A program made the position numbers and the translations under genes. From the NCBI RefSeq assembly GCF_020873895.1, contig NZ_JAHWGT010000015.1, forward strand, positions 1 through 64,000: 64,000 nt of DNA, in the 5' to 3' direction. The stretch's first letter is position 1, and every line of letters starts with the position of its first letter. The notes beneath the pieces were generated by a model that made no database searches, was not told the origin of the DNA, and was given only the letters and a program-made list of their open reading frames with translations. Of the stretch, positions 8,192 to 16,784 are shown piece after piece. Source of the DNA: Streptomyces sp. DH12. GTDB taxonomy: Bacteria > Actinomycetota > Actinomycetes > Streptomycetales > Streptomycetaceae.

Positions 8192-9154
8192 AGCAGGCTC
8201 CAGGTCGTCAGCGGCAAGGGCGGTACCGGTAAGACGACGGTCGCCGCCGCCCTCGCGCTCGCCCTCGCGACGGAGGGCAAGCGGACCCTCCTCGTCGAGG
8301 TCGAAGGCAGACAGGGCATCGCACAGCTCTTCGAGACGGAGGCGCTCCCGTACGAGGAGCGCAAGATCGCCGTCGCACCGGGCGGCGGGGAGGTGTACGC
8401 CCTCGCCATCGACGCCGAACGCGCGCTGCTCGACTACCTCCAGATGTTCTACAAGCTGGGGGCAGCGGGCCGCGCCCTGAAGAAGCTCGGGGCGATCGAC
8501 TTCGCGACGACGGTGGCGCCGGGCGTCCGGGACGTCCTCCTCACCGGCAAGGCGTGCGAGGCGGTGCGCCGCAAGGACCGGGCGGGCCGCCACGTCTACG
8601 ACCACGTCGTCATGGACGCCCCGCCGACCGGCCGCGTGACGCGCTTCCTGAACGTCAACGACGAGGTGGCGGGGCTGGCCCGGATGGGGCCGATCCACCA
8701 CCAGGCGCAGTCGGTGATGCGGGTCATCAAGTCCCCGCAGACGGCCGTCCACCTGGTGACTCTGCTGGAGGAGATGCCGGTGCAGGAGACCGCCGACGGC
8801 ATCGCCGAGCTGCGCGCCGCGGAGCTGCCGGTCGGGGACGTCTTCGTGAACATGGTCCGCCCGAACGTCCTCGACGAGGACGCGGTACGGGCCGCCGCGG
8901 GCGACCACCGCGAGGGCGTCGCCCGGGCCCTGGCCGCGGCCGGGGTGGCCCGCCCGGAGGAGCTGGTCGGGCCGCTGCTCGACCAGGCGGCGGAGCACGC
9001 CCAGCGGGTCGGGCTGGAGCGTGAGCAGCGCGAGGTGCTGGCGAAGCAGCAGGTACCGGCGTACGAGCTGCCCTTGCTCGGCGAGGGCGTGGACCTCGCG
9101 GGGCTGTACCACCTGGCGAAGGAACTGCGGAGGAACCTCGGGGTGAGCGCATGA
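8189..9154 (+). CDS. ArsA-like ATPase, first subunit
   Basis: A 321-residue P-loop ATPase of the ArsA/GET3/MinD (SIMIBI) class. The deviant Walker A motif (GKGGTGKTTVA) begins about residue 9, the switch I region is VEVEGRQGIAQLF and the Walker B-like segment is HVVMDAPPTGRV. It lacks the metal-binding cysteines of true arsenite pumps, so arsenic transport is unlikely. In streptomycetes this pair sits next to wblA. Start chosen at the GTG directly before the P-loop strand; the preceding in-frame codons have no family similarity. Confidence 0.87.
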   Translation: MSRLQVVSGKGGTGKTTVAAALALALATEGKRTLLVEVEGRQGIAQLFETEALPYEERKIAVAPGGGEVYALAIDAERALLDYLQMFYKLGAAGRALKKLGAIDFATTVAPGVRDVLLTGKACEAVRRKDRAGRHVYDHVVMDAPPTGRVTRFLNVNDEVAGLARMGPIHHQAQSVMRVIKSPQTAVHLVTLLEEMPVQETADGIAELRAAELPVGDVFVNMVRPNVLDEDAVRAAAGDHREGVARALAAAGVARPEELVGPLLDQAAEHAQRVGLEREQREVLAKQQVPAYELPLLGEGVDLAGLYHLAKELRRNLGVSA

Positions 9155-10530
9155 CGGCCGCCGGAGCCACACCGACCCCGCCACCGGCCGGGACACCGGC
9201 ACCGGCGGCCACGGGCACGGCCGAGGGCACGGACACGAGCACGCGCACCGGCACCGGCACCGGCACCGGACCGGCACCGTACCGGCGGCTGGAGGTCGAC
9301 CGGCTGCTGGACGACCCCGCGACGCGCATCGTCGTGTGCTGCGGCGCCGGCGGGGTCGGGAAGACCACCACGGCGGCGGCGCTGGGGCTGCGGGCGGCCG
9401 AGCGCGGCCGCAGGGTGGTCGTGCTGACCATCGACCCCGCGCGCCGGCTGGCGCAGTCGATGGGCATCGAGGAGCTGGACAACGTCCCGCGCCGGGTGGC
9501 GGGCGTCGGGGCGGACGCGGGCGGCGAGCTGCACGCCATGATGCTGGACATGAAGCGCACCTTCGACGAGATCGTCGAGGCGCACGCCGATCCGGAGCGG
9601 GCCCGCGCGATCCTGGCGAACCCCTTCTACCAGTCCCTGTCGGCCGGCTTCGCCGGCACGCAGGAGTACATGGCGATGGAGAAGCTGGGCCAGCTGCGGG
9701 CGCGCGACGAGTGGGACCTGATCGTCGTGGACACGCCGCCGTCCCGGTCGGCGCTGGACTTCCTCGACGCGCCGAGGCGGCTGGGGTCGTTCCTCGACGG
9801 CAAGCTCATCAAGGCCCTGATGGCGCCGGCGAGGGTGGGCGGCCGGGCCGGCATGAAGTTCCTCAACGTCGGCATGTCGATGATGACCGGGACGCTGGGC
9901 AAGCTGCTGGGGGGTCAGCTGCTGCGGGACGTGCAGACGTTCGTGGCGGCGATGGACACGATGTTCGGCGGCTTCCGCACGCGGGCGGACGCCACGTACC
10001 GGCTGCTCCAGGCGCCCGGGACGGCGTTCCTCGTGGTGGCCGCCCCCGAGCGGGACGCGCTGCGGGAAGCGGCGTACTTCGTGGAGCGGCTGGCCGCCGA
10101 CGACATGCCCTTGGAGGGGCTCGTCCTGAACCGGGTGCACGGCAGCGGTGCCGTACGGCTCTCGGCCGAGCGGGCCCTCGCCGCCGCGGAAAATCTTGAC
10201 GAGCGCCGCATTGTGGATCAGGGGGGCGGGAAGGCTCGTGTCGGTGGCCCGGCGGCCACCTCTCCCGAGGCTCCCGCACCCGAACAGACACCGGACGTCC
10301 CGCCTGCCGTGGCGGAGCTGACGTCCGGGCTCCTGCGCCTGCACGCGGAGCGGATGCAGGTACTCGCGCGTGAGCGGCTCACGCGTGACCGCTTCACGTC
10401 ACTCCACCCGGACGTGCCCGTGGCCGAGGTGGCCGCTCTCGCGGGCGACGTCCACGACCTCGCCGGGCTGCGGACCGTCGGCGACCGCCTCGCCGAGGGG
10501 GCGACGGCGCCCCGCGACGTACAGACCTGA
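9151..10530 (+). CDS. ArsA-like ATPase, second subunit
   Basis: A 459-residue partner ATPase overlapping the first by ATGA. After a 45-residue Thr/Gly/Pro-rich leader comes a deviant Walker A (GAGGVGKTTTAAALG, about residue 66), the DPARRLAQSMG segment characteristic of ArsA/GET3 proteins, and Walker B in LIVVDTPPSRSALDFLD. The linker near residues 345-380 is low complexity and the C-terminus is helical. GET3-like proteins act as ATP-driven dimers, so the two products probably form a heterodimer; the cargo is unknown. Confidence 0.88.
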   Translation: MTAAGATPTPPPAGTPAPAATGTAEGTDTSTRTGTGTGTGPAPYRRLEVDRLLDDPATRIVVCCGAGGVGKTTTAAALGLRAAERGRRVVVLTIDPARRLAQSMGIEELDNVPRRVAGVGADAGGELHAMMLDMKRTFDEIVEAHADPERARAILANPFYQSLSAGFAGTQEYMAMEKLGQLRARDEWDLIVVDTPPSRSALDFLDAPRRLGSFLDGKLIKALMAPARVGGRAGMKFLNVGMSMMTGTLGKLLGGQLLRDVQTFVAAMDTMFGGFRTRADATYRLLQAPGTAFLVVAAPERDALREAAYFVERLAADDMPLEGLVLNRVHGSGAVRLSAERALAAAENLDERRIVDQGGGKARVGGPAATSPEAPAPEQTPDVPPAVAELTSGLLRLHAERMQVLARERLTRDRFTSLHPDVPVAEVAALAGDVHDLAGLRTVGDRLAEGATAPRDVQT

Positions 10531-10753
10531 CGCCCCGCCACCCGGCACCGGCGCCCGACATCGGACCCCAATGCCGCACCCCGGCACCCGCCGGACGGGC
10601 GGGGAGGCGGGCGCAGCGGTACGACCGTACGACGGCCCTGGCAAGCGCCCCGCGGAACGCGACACGCGCGGCGCGCAGCGCGGGCGGCGCGGCGCGGGCG
10701 GCACAGGCGGCGCGGCGTGGGCGACCTGAGCGGCGCGTGGGCCCGGTGTCGGC

Positions 10754-11098
10754 TCAGCCGACCGCCGCGTACGTCTCGTAGGTCTCGTCGTCGTCGAGTG
10801 CGACGGGCAGGATGCCCGCGCTGCGCTCGTACTCCGTGCGTGCGGTCTCCAGGAGCCGCCGCCACGACGTGACGGTCGGCCGGCGGCGCAGCAGGGCGCG
10901 GCGCTCGCGCTCCGTCATGCCGCCCCACACGCCGAACTCGACGCGGTTGTCCAGCGCGTCGGCCAGGCACTCGGTCCGCACCGGGCACCCGGTGCACACC
11001 GCCTTGGCCCTGTTCTGCGCCGCTCCTTGTACGAACAGTTCGTCCGGATCCGTAGTGCGGCAGGCCGCCTGCGCACTCCAGTCAGCTACCCAGCCCAT
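10754..11098 (-). CDS. wblA: WhiB-like iron-sulfur regulator WblA
   Basis: A 114-residue Wbl protein with four cluster-binding cysteines (Cys13, Cys35, Cys38, Cys44; C-X21-C-X2-C-X5-C), the GVWGG turn at 56-60 and a basic C-terminal DNA-binding stretch (ERERRALLRRRP). Wbl proteins bind a 4Fe-4S cluster and sigma factor region 4. WblA is required for aerial mycelium maturation and is a broad repressor of antibiotic production in Streptomyces. The ATG at 11098 (MGWVADWSAQAACR) matches the usual WblA N-terminus; an upstream GTG at 11155 would add 19 non-conserved residues. Confidence 0.95.
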   Translation of the reverse strand: MGWVADWSAQAACRTTDPDELFVQGAAQNRAKAVCTGCPVRTECLADALDNRVEFGVWGGMTERERRALLRRRPTVTSWRRLLETARTEYERSAGILPVALDDDETYETYAAVG

Positions 11099-11204
11099 GC
11101 CGGCGCCGTCCTCTCCCGAATCGAGGCTCCCCCACGGCGGCAGCGGCATATTCACCGCTGCCAGTTGAGGACGTTACGGAAGGTGGGGACAGCGCAACAC
11201 CCCC

Positions 11205-11231
11205 TTCGGGCCCAATCTTGAATGGCCCGAA
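11205..11231. promoter_or_regulatory. Perfect inverted repeat upstream of wblA
   Basis: TTCGGGCC-N11-GGCCCGAA, 8-bp arms, about 107-133 nt upstream of the wblA start. It could be an operator or a stem-loop in the wblA leader; the sequence alone cannot decide. Confidence 0.5.
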
Positions 11232-11288
11232 CGGACTATGCGTCAGCGGCAGATCACCCAGGGGAGTGAGCGATAGACATACAAGATG

Positions 11289-11310
11289 AAATGCTTGAAT
11301 CGGGGCATTT
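11289..11310. promoter_or_regulatory. AT-rich inverted repeat in the wblA-ponA region
   Basis: AAATGC-N10-GCATTT, 6-bp perfect arms in a locally AT-rich stretch about 190-210 bp upstream of wblA. The two-turn spacing of the arms fits a dimeric regulator. Confidence 0.4.
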
Positions 11311-11494
11311 CCCTCACGTCACGCAGGGCACACCCTGACACACATCACGAAAACGGACAGTGATCGGCACGGTCGCTGAACGAGGGGGGTGGGCTCGGAC
11401 GTAGTACCAGGGGGTGGCGCCTTGCACGTGCGGGGGGAGTGCGGGGGGAGTGCGAGGAGGATGCCCTGACCGCGTCACGCGACTGCAGTGACGG

Positions 11495-11524
11495 TTGTGA
11501 CCAGCTTAGGCCAAGGCATATACA
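11495..11524 (+). promoter_or_regulatory. Candidate vegetative promoter of ponA
   Basis: TTGTGA (11495-11500), an 18-bp spacer and TATACA (11519-11524) place a start site near 11531, 27 nt before the ATG at 11558. Four or five of six positions match in each hexamer. Confidence 0.5.
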
Positions 11525-11557
11525 CGTGTCCGGCGATTGAGAACGTAGGCTGCCTCC

Positions 11558-13807
11558 ATGCCACAGAACCGCTCGGGCGGGGGTCTGACCGCGACCCAGC
11601 AGGCCGCCAAGTTCCTCGGTGTCAGCGTGCTCTCCGGAGTCGTGCTCGCCGGCATCGCCATGCCCGCGGCGGGAGCCCTCGGCCTCGCCGCCAAGGGGAC
11701 GGTCCAGGGGTTCGACGAGATCCCGGCCAACATGAAGAGGCCGCCGCTGAGCCAGCGCACCCAGATCCTCGACTCCGAGGGCGGGCTCATCGCGACGGTC
11801 TACTCCCGCGACCGCAAGGTGGTCCCCCTCGAGGCCATCTCGCCGTACATGCAGAAGGCGATCGTCGCGATCGAGGACTCGCGCTTCTACGAGCACGGCG
11901 CCGTCGACCTGAAGGGCGTCCTGCGCGCGGTCAACCGCAACGCCCAGGAGGGCGGGGTCGCCCAGGGCGCCTCCACCCTGACCCAGCAGTACGTCAAGAA
12001 CGTCTTCGTCGAGGAGGCCGGCGACGACCGCGACAAGTTCGCGCAGGCCACCCAGCAGACCCTGGGCCGCAAGATCCAGGAGCTGAAGTACGCGATCCAG
12101 GTGGAGAAGGAACTCGGGAAGAAGACGATCCTCGAGAACTACCTCAACATCACCTTCTTCGGGCAGCAGGCGTACGGCATCGAGGCCGCCTCGCAGCGGT
12201 ACTTCTCCAAGCGCGCCAAGGACCTCACCCTCGGCGAGGCGGCCATGCTCGCCGGACTCGTCCAGTCGCCGAGCCGGTACGACCCGGTCAACGACGTGCA
12301 GGAGGCCACCAAGCGCCGCAACATCGTCCTGGAGCGCATGGCCACCGTCGGCGACATCAGCCGCGCCGAGGCCGAGCAGGCGAAGGCCGAACCGATCCAG
12401 CTCAACGTGACCCGGCCGAAGAACGGCTGCATCACCGCGCGCGACGGCGCCGGCTTCTTCTGCGACTACGTCCGCGAGGTCTTCCTCTCGAACCCGGTCT
12501 TCGGCAAGTCCCGCGAGGCGCGCGCCAAGGTCTGGAACCGCGGCGGCCTCACCATCCGCACCACGCTCGACCCGCAGGCGCAGAAGGCGGCCCAGGACTC
12601 GATCAAGCAGCACGTCAACCAGGACGACAAGGTCGCCACGGCCGTCACCATGGTCCAGCCCGGCACCGGCAAGATCCTGGCGATGGGCCAGTCCAAGCCG
12701 TACGGCTTCGACAAGAACGAGACCCAGATCAACTACTCGGTCAACAAGGGCATGGGCGGCTCCAACTACGGCTTCCCGACCGGTTCGACCTTCAAGCCGT
12801 TCGTCGCGGCGGCCGCCCTGGAGCAGGGCAAGCCGGCGTGGCAGGTCTACCCGTCGCCGTACAAGATGCCGTACCCGGACTCGGTGCAGTCGTGCAGCGG
12901 CACGCCCTGGCGGAACGTCGGCGGCGACACCGTCGAGAACGAGAACGAGTCGGAGGTCGGCCCGTACGACCTGCGCGACGCCATGGCGAAGTCGGTCAAT
13001 ACCTACTTCGTGCAGATGCTCGGCGAGATCGGCATGTGCCCGGTCGTGGAGATGACCGACAAGCTCGGCGTCGTCATGGGCGACGACAAGAAGCTGCCCG
13101 AGAAGCCGTCCGCGCTGACGCTGGGCTCCCAGGGCATGTCCCCGCTGACCATGGCCGGCGCGTACGCCACCTTCGCCAACCGCGGCACGTACTGCACGCC
13201 GACGGCCATCGAGTCGATCAGGACCACCGAGGGCAAGAACCTGCGGGTGCCGCGCTCCAAGTGCCAGCGCGCCATGAGCGAGCGCACCGCCGACACCATC
13301 AACACCCTGCTGCGCGGTGTGATCGACTCCGGTACGGGCCAGGAGGCCGGCCTGGAGTCGCGTGACAGCGCCGGCAAGACCGGTACGACGGACAGCCGGC
13401 GCAACGCCTGGTTCGTGGGCTACACGCCGAACCTCTCCGGCGCCGTCTGGGTGGGCAGCCCCACCCAGGAGGTGAAGATGGAGTACATCACCATCGGCGG
13501 GCGGTACCACGACAAGGTCTTCGGCGGCCGGGTCCCCGGCCCGATCTGGAAGGACGCCGTGGCGGGCGCCCTGGAGGGCCACCCCGCGCCGGACTTCGCC
13601 CGCGTCCCGATCGGCGGCCCGCAGCGCCCCCAGGTCCCGACCCGGCCCGGCGACAACAAGCCGGGAGGCCCCGGCGGCGGCGACGGCAACGAGCCCTTCC
13701 CCGGCATCTCCTTCCCGACGGACCTGCTGAGCGGCGGGAACGGCAACGGCAACGGCCAGGGCAACGGGAACGGCAACGGCCGCCCGGGCGGCGGCGGCGA
13801 CCGCTGA
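11558..13807 (+). CDS. Class A penicillin-binding protein (bifunctional transglycosylase/transpeptidase)
   Basis: A 749-residue peptidoglycan synthase. A membrane helix (about residues 20-45) anchors the GT51 glycosyltransferase domain (AIEDSRFYEHGAVD, catalytic Glu106; GASTLTQQYVKN) and the penicillin-binding transpeptidase domain with Ser410 in STFK, SVN at 479-481 and KTGT at 607-610. The C-terminal 90 residues are a Pro/Gly/Asn tail (NGNGNGQGNGNGNG) that probably extends into the wall. It polymerises and crosslinks glycan strands outside the membrane. It is divergent from wblA, often called ponA-like in this position. Confidence 0.93.
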   Translation: MPQNRSGGGLTATQQAAKFLGVSVLSGVVLAGIAMPAAGALGLAAKGTVQGFDEIPANMKRPPLSQRTQILDSEGGLIATVYSRDRKVVPLEAISPYMQKAIVAIEDSRFYEHGAVDLKGVLRAVNRNAQEGGVAQGASTLTQQYVKNVFVEEAGDDRDKFAQATQQTLGRKIQELKYAIQVEKELGKKTILENYLNITFFGQQAYGIEAASQRYFSKRAKDLTLGEAAMLAGLVQSPSRYDPVNDVQEATKRRNIVLERMATVGDISRAEAEQAKAEPIQLNVTRPKNGCITARDGAGFFCDYVREVFLSNPVFGKSREARAKVWNRGGLTIRTTLDPQAQKAAQDSIKQHVNQDDKVATAVTMVQPGTGKILAMGQSKPYGFDKNETQINYSVNKGMGGSNYGFPTGSTFKPFVAAAALEQGKPAWQVYPSPYKMPYPDSVQSCSGTPWRNVGGDTVENENESEVGPYDLRDAMAKSVNTYFVQMLGEIGMCPVVEMTDKLGVVMGDDKKLPEKPSALTLGSQGMSPLTMAGAYATFANRGTYCTPTAIESIRTTEGKNLRVPRSKCQRAMSERTADTINTLLRGVIDSGTGQEAGLESRDSAGKTGTTDSRRNAWFVGYTPNLSGAVWVGSPTQEVKMEYITIGGRYHDKVFGGRVPGPIWKDAVAGALEGHPAPDFARVPIGGPQRPQVPTRPGDNKPGGPGGGDGNEPFPGISFPTDLLSGGNGNGNGQGNGNGNGRPGGGGDR

Positions 13808-13822
13808 CCCACCGACGTGCCT

Positions 13823-13854
13823 GAGGGCGTCCACCCCGCGGGGTGGACGCCCTC
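13823..13854 (+). terminator. Stem-loop terminator after the penicillin-binding protein gene
   Basis: Two perfect 15-nt arms (13823-13837 and 13840-13854), separated by 2 nt, start 16 nt after the stop codon. No U-run. Confidence 0.8.
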
Positions 13855-13974
13855 ACACCTGCCCGGACCGCCCGCCGAGCCCGACGGGGCCCGAGCCCGA
13901 ACGGCCCGGCCGTGGCCGTGCCCGGCGACCCCGGCGACCCGAGCCCGCCGGCCCGGCCGGGCGCGCCCGCCGCC

Positions 13975-14439
13975 TCAGCCGGCGAGGAGCTGCTTGACCA
14001 GCGCGGCGACCCGGCCGCCCTCGGCCCGGCCCGCCACCTTCGGGTTCACGATCTTCATCACGGCGCCCATCGCGCGCGGCCCCTCGGCACCGCCGGCCCG
14101 GGCCTCCTCGACCGCCTCCGCGACGATCTGCCGCAGCTCGTCGTCCGTCAGCTGCCGGGGCAGGTACGCGTCGAGCACGACCCCCTCCGCCTGCTCCCGC
14201 TCGGCCTGCTCGGTACGGCCGCCCGCCGTGAACGCCTCGGCCGCCTCCCGGCGCTTCTTCGCCTCCTTGGCGATCACCTTCTGCACCTCGTCGTCGGAGA
14301 GCTCGCGCGACTGCTTGCCCGCGACCTCCTCCTTCGTGATGGCGGCGAGCGTCAGCCGGAGGGTCGAGGAGCGGAGCTCGTCACGGGCCCTGATCGCCTC
14401 CGTGAGGTCTTCCTGCAACTTGGACTTGAGCGTGGTCAT
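13975..14439 (-). CDS. GatB/YqeY domain protein
   Basis: A 154-residue all-helical protein of the YqeY family, related to the tRNA-binding C-terminal domain of the GatB amidotransferase subunit. The typical N-terminus (MTTLKSKLQEDLTEAIRARD) and C-terminal GAVMKIVNPKVAGRA...VAALVKQLL are present. Its exact role, probably linked to tRNA or amino acid metabolism, is unknown. The start is the ATG at 14439; 14 extra upstream codons in the same frame are not conserved in character. It is divergent from the metallophosphoesterase gene. Confidence 0.88.
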   Translation of the reverse strand: MTTLKSKLQEDLTEAIRARDELRSSTLRLTLAAITKEEVAGKQSRELSDDEVQKVIAKEAKKRREAAEAFTAGGRTEQAEREQAEGVVLDAYLPRQLTDDELRQIVAEAVEEARAGGAEGPRAMGAVMKIVNPKVAGRAEGGRVAALVKQLLAG

Positions 14440-14526
14440 GCCGCAAGCATGACAGGTGCCCTCCCGCACCCGCCCGCCCATTTACCGGGCGTCGCGACCC
14501 CTCCCGCCGTCTGCGACCATGGGGCC

Positions 14527-15453
14527 ATGCGCGCGCGATACGGAGTACCCCTCGGCATCACTGCACTGGGCGCGGCCGGAGTGGCCTACGCCGCCGGTTT
14601 CGAAGCCCGCTCCTTCCGGCTCCGACGGGTGTCCGTCCCGGTACTGCCGCGCGGCGCGAACCCGTTGAGGGTCCTCCAGGTCTCCGACATCCACATGGTG
14701 TGCGGCCAGCGCAAGAAGCAGCGCTGGCTCCGGTCCCTGGCCGGGCTCCGCCCCGACCTGGTCGTCAACACCGGCGACAACCTCTCCGACCCGGACGGCG
14801 TACCGGAACTCCTGGACGCCCTCGGCCCGCTGATGGACTTCCCCGGCGTCTACGTCTTCGGCTCCAACGACTACTACGGCCCCAAGCTCCGCAACCCGGC
14901 CCGCTACCTCTTCGAGAAGCTCCAGGGCCGCCACGGCCTCAACGGCAACCCGCCGGCCGTCGGCGCCGTCCACAACCCGTGGGAGGGCATCCGCGACGCC
15001 TTCGACGCGGCGGGCTGGCTGGACCTGACCAACACCCGCGGCCGGCTGAAGGCGGAGGGTCTGGAGCTCGCGTTCACGGGCCTGGACGACCCGCACATCA
15101 AGCGGGACCGGTACGAGGAGGTCGCCGGCGGCCCCGAGGCCGACGCCGACCTCTCCGTGGGCGTCGTCCACGCCCCGTACCTGCGCTCCCTGGACGCCTT
15201 CACCGCCGACGGCTACCCCCTGGTCCTCGCCGGCCACACCCACGGCGGCCAGCTGTGCGTCCCCTTCTACGGGGCGCTCGTCACCAACTGCGACATCGAC
15301 ACGGACCGCGCGAAGGGCCTCTCCACCCACCGCGCCGGCGGCCGCACGGCCTACCTCCACGTCTCGGCGGGCTGCGGCACCAACCGCTACACCCCCGTCC
15401 GCTTCGCCTGCCCCCCGGAGGCGACCCTGCTGACCCTGACCCCCCGCGACTGA
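14527..15453 (+). CDS. Membrane-anchored metallophosphoesterase (YkuE-like)
   Basis: A 308-residue calcineurin-like phosphoesterase with an N-terminal hydrophobic anchor (residues 5-25). The metal-site motifs are VSDIHMV, NTGDNLSD, GSNDYYG (in place of GNHD, as is common in this subfamily) and AGHTHGGQ. Related proteins act on phosphoesters such as UDP-diacylglucosamine or on lipid/cell-envelope phosphates; the substrate here is not known. The ATG at 14527 is directly before the hydrophobic stretch. Confidence 0.87.
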   Translation: MRARYGVPLGITALGAAGVAYAAGFEARSFRLRRVSVPVLPRGANPLRVLQVSDIHMVCGQRKKQRWLRSLAGLRPDLVVNTGDNLSDPDGVPELLDALGPLMDFPGVYVFGSNDYYGPKLRNPARYLFEKLQGRHGLNGNPPAVGAVHNPWEGIRDAFDAAGWLDLTNTRGRLKAEGLELAFTGLDDPHIKRDRYEEVAGGPEADADLSVGVVHAPYLRSLDAFTADGYPLVLAGHTHGGQLCVPFYGALVTNCDIDTDRAKGLSTHRAGGRTAYLHVSAGCGTNRYTPVRFACPPEATLLTLTPRD

Positions 15454-15480
15454 ACCCGCACCCTCCCCCACGCCGCCGGA

Positions 15481-15508
15481 CCCGGAGAAACCGGATTTCG
15501 TCTCCGGG
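15481..15508 (+). terminator. Stem-loop after the metallophosphoesterase gene
   Basis: CCCGGAGA (15481-15488) pairs with TCTCCGGG (15501-15508), and the 12-nt interior can pair further (AAA with TTT). It lies 28 nt after the stop codon and before the tRNA gene. TAAAGT at 15520-15525 is a plausible -10 box for the tRNA. Confidence 0.6.
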
Positions 15509-15554
15509 CGCCGGTGGGCTAAAGTAAACGACGTCGCCAGGACACCGGCGACAT

Positions 15555-15628
15555 CGGGGTGTAGCGCAGCTTGGCAGCGCGCTTCGTTCGGGACGAAGAG
15601 GTCGTGGGTTCAAATCCCGCCACCCCGA
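15555..15628 (+). tRNA. tRNA-Pro (anticodon CGG)
   Basis: A complete cloverleaf. The acceptor stem CGGGGTG pairs with CACCCCG (15621-15627), the D stem is GCGC/GCGC, the anticodon stem is CTTCG/CGAAG with loop TTCGGGA (anticodon CGG), the T arm is GTGGG-TTCAAAT-CCCGC and the discriminator is A. CCA is not encoded. It reads CCG, the dominant proline codon in GC-rich genomes. No sign of an integrated element at its 3' end: the next sequence is a terminator. Confidence 0.97.
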
Positions 15629-15637
15629 CAGCTGGTC

Positions 15638-15671
15638 GAAGGCCAGGTACTGATTCCAGTACCTGGCCTTC
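15638..15671 (+). terminator. tRNA-Pro transcript terminator
   Basis: A perfect 15-bp stem (15638-15652 with 15657-15671) and a 4-nt loop, 10 nt after the tRNA, followed by a T-containing stretch (TCGTGTTC). Confidence 0.85.
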
Positions 15672-15882
15672 GTCGTGTTCGGGGGCCGGAGTGATGACGG
15701 GTCGGAGCAGCTTCCGGCAGGGGGCCGGGGGGCCGGCCGGGTCCGGTCCCGGCTGTCCGGGGCCGGTGGTCGGGCGCGTGGCGGGGGCGGGGGTGTCGGA
15801 CCGGTCCCGGGTGGGGTCGCCGGGCCGGGGCGGGGTGGTGGTCGAGGGGTCTGGGGGCACCTGGGGTGGGCAGGCGGGGGTG

Positions 15883-16578
15883 ATGGGGAGTGACGTGCTG
15901 GGTGAGGTGCTGGGTGCCGCGCAAGGGGTGCTGATCGACTTCGAGGGGCCTCTGTGCCGTGCCTTCGGTGAGGCGTGGGCGGTGGAGGTCGCGGGGCGGT
16001 TGGTGGAGGTCGTCGCTCGGCGGGATGCCGTCCTCGCCGCCGGGTCGGCGGGGGTCGGGGATCCGGGCGAGGTGCTGCGGCGGGCGTACGCGCGGGACGC
16101 CGGGCTCGGGCACGAGGTGGCGGAGGCGCTCACGGCGGCCGAGGTCGAGGCCGTGGAGGCCGCCGGCGGGCCGACGCCCGGCGCCGTCGCCGTGCTGGAG
16201 GCCGCCCGGGACGCGGGGCGGCGGATCGCGGTCGTCAGCGACACGTCCGCCGCGTGCGTGCGGGCCTTCCTGGACCGGCAGGGGCTGTCGTCGTACGTAC
16301 TGCACGTCGTGGGGCGGCCGGAGGGGCTGCCGGAACTCACGAAGCCGAACCCGTACCCGCTCATCAGGGCCGCGGAGCAACTGGGCCTGGACGTGACCCT
16401 GTGCGTGCTGATCGGTGACTCGGCCGCCGACGTCCGCGCCGCGCACGCGGTCGGCGCCGCCGCGGTCGGGTACGCGGACGGGCCGGATCGGGCGCGGGAG
16501 CTCGTCGACGCCGGGGCGGAGGCCGTCGTCGAGGGGATGCGGGGCATCGCGGAGGCCATGGCCGCCCCGGCCGGCTAG
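15883..16578 (+). CDS. HAD-like hydrolase with altered motif I
   Basis: A protein of about 231 residues with the HAD order of motifs: LIDFEGPLCR (I), VVSDTS (II), TKPNPYP with the lysine (III) and IGDSAADVRAA (IV). Motif I reads D-x-E rather than D-x-D, so the second aspartate, usually the general acid/base, is glutamate. The cap (about 30-95) is helical as in phosphoglycolate phosphatase-like enzymes. It may be a phosphatase with altered kinetics or a non-catalytic relative; the nucleophilic Asp is kept. The ATG at 15883 is taken as start; a GTG 8 nt later in another frame is irrelevant. The stop overlaps a long inverted repeat. Confidence 0.75.
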   Translation: MGSDVLGEVLGAAQGVLIDFEGPLCRAFGEAWAVEVAGRLVEVVARRDAVLAAGSAGVGDPGEVLRRAYARDAGLGHEVAEALTAAEVEAVEAAGGPTPGAVAVLEAARDAGRRIAVVSDTSAACVRAFLDRQGLSSYVLHVVGRPEGLPELTKPNPYPLIRAAEQLGLDVTLCVLIGDSAADVRAAHAVGAAAVGYADGPDRARELVDAGAEAVVEGMRGIAEAMAAPAG

Positions 16579-16639
16579 GTCCTGTCCGGAAAGGAGCGCC
16601 GTCTGCCCGGAGGCCAGGCGGGACTTTCCGGACAGGGCC
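16578..16639. repeat. Long inverted repeat between HAD gene and membrane-protein gene
   Basis: GGTCCTGTCCGGAAAG (16578-16593) and its complement at 16624-16639 match at 15 of 16 positions, and the 30-nt interior contains a further stem (CCGTCTG with CAGGCGG, one G-U pair). The left arm overlaps the HAD stop codon. It can form a long hairpin and may be a terminator; a third imperfect copy of its core (CTGGTCCGGAAG) lies at about 16646. Confidence 0.65.
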
Positions 16640-16784
16640 TGGGGACCTGGTCCGGAAGGCGGGCCCTGTCAGGGGGCGGAAGCGGGGGCGTCGCCCGGAC
16701 GGGTGCCTTCCGGTCGCCGGGCGTCGCCGCGCGGCGCAGGCTGCTCGTACACCCGGCCGGACCGGTACGACGAGAGGGCAGGCG

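Larger units (their letters stand above)
11099..11557. other. Long intergenic region between wblA and ponA
   Basis: About 460 bp without a gene, clearly less GC-rich than its surroundings, as expected for a region dense in regulatory sites. It holds two perfect inverted repeats (11205-11231 and 11289-11310), listed separately, and a ponA promoter candidate. The purine-rich G-tract region at 11380-11460 has no recognisable element. Confidence 0.7.

Noticed and set aside
11345-13834. Long open frame antisense to the penicillin-binding protein gene
   Set aside because: It mirrors the real gene exactly, has the composition expected from the GC bias of the opposite strand and lacks any recognisable motif or start.
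15555-15671. tRNA-Pro as an integration site for a genomic island
   Set aside because: No integrase follows, no repeat of the tRNA 3' end is seen in the window, and a perfect terminator lies right after the gene.
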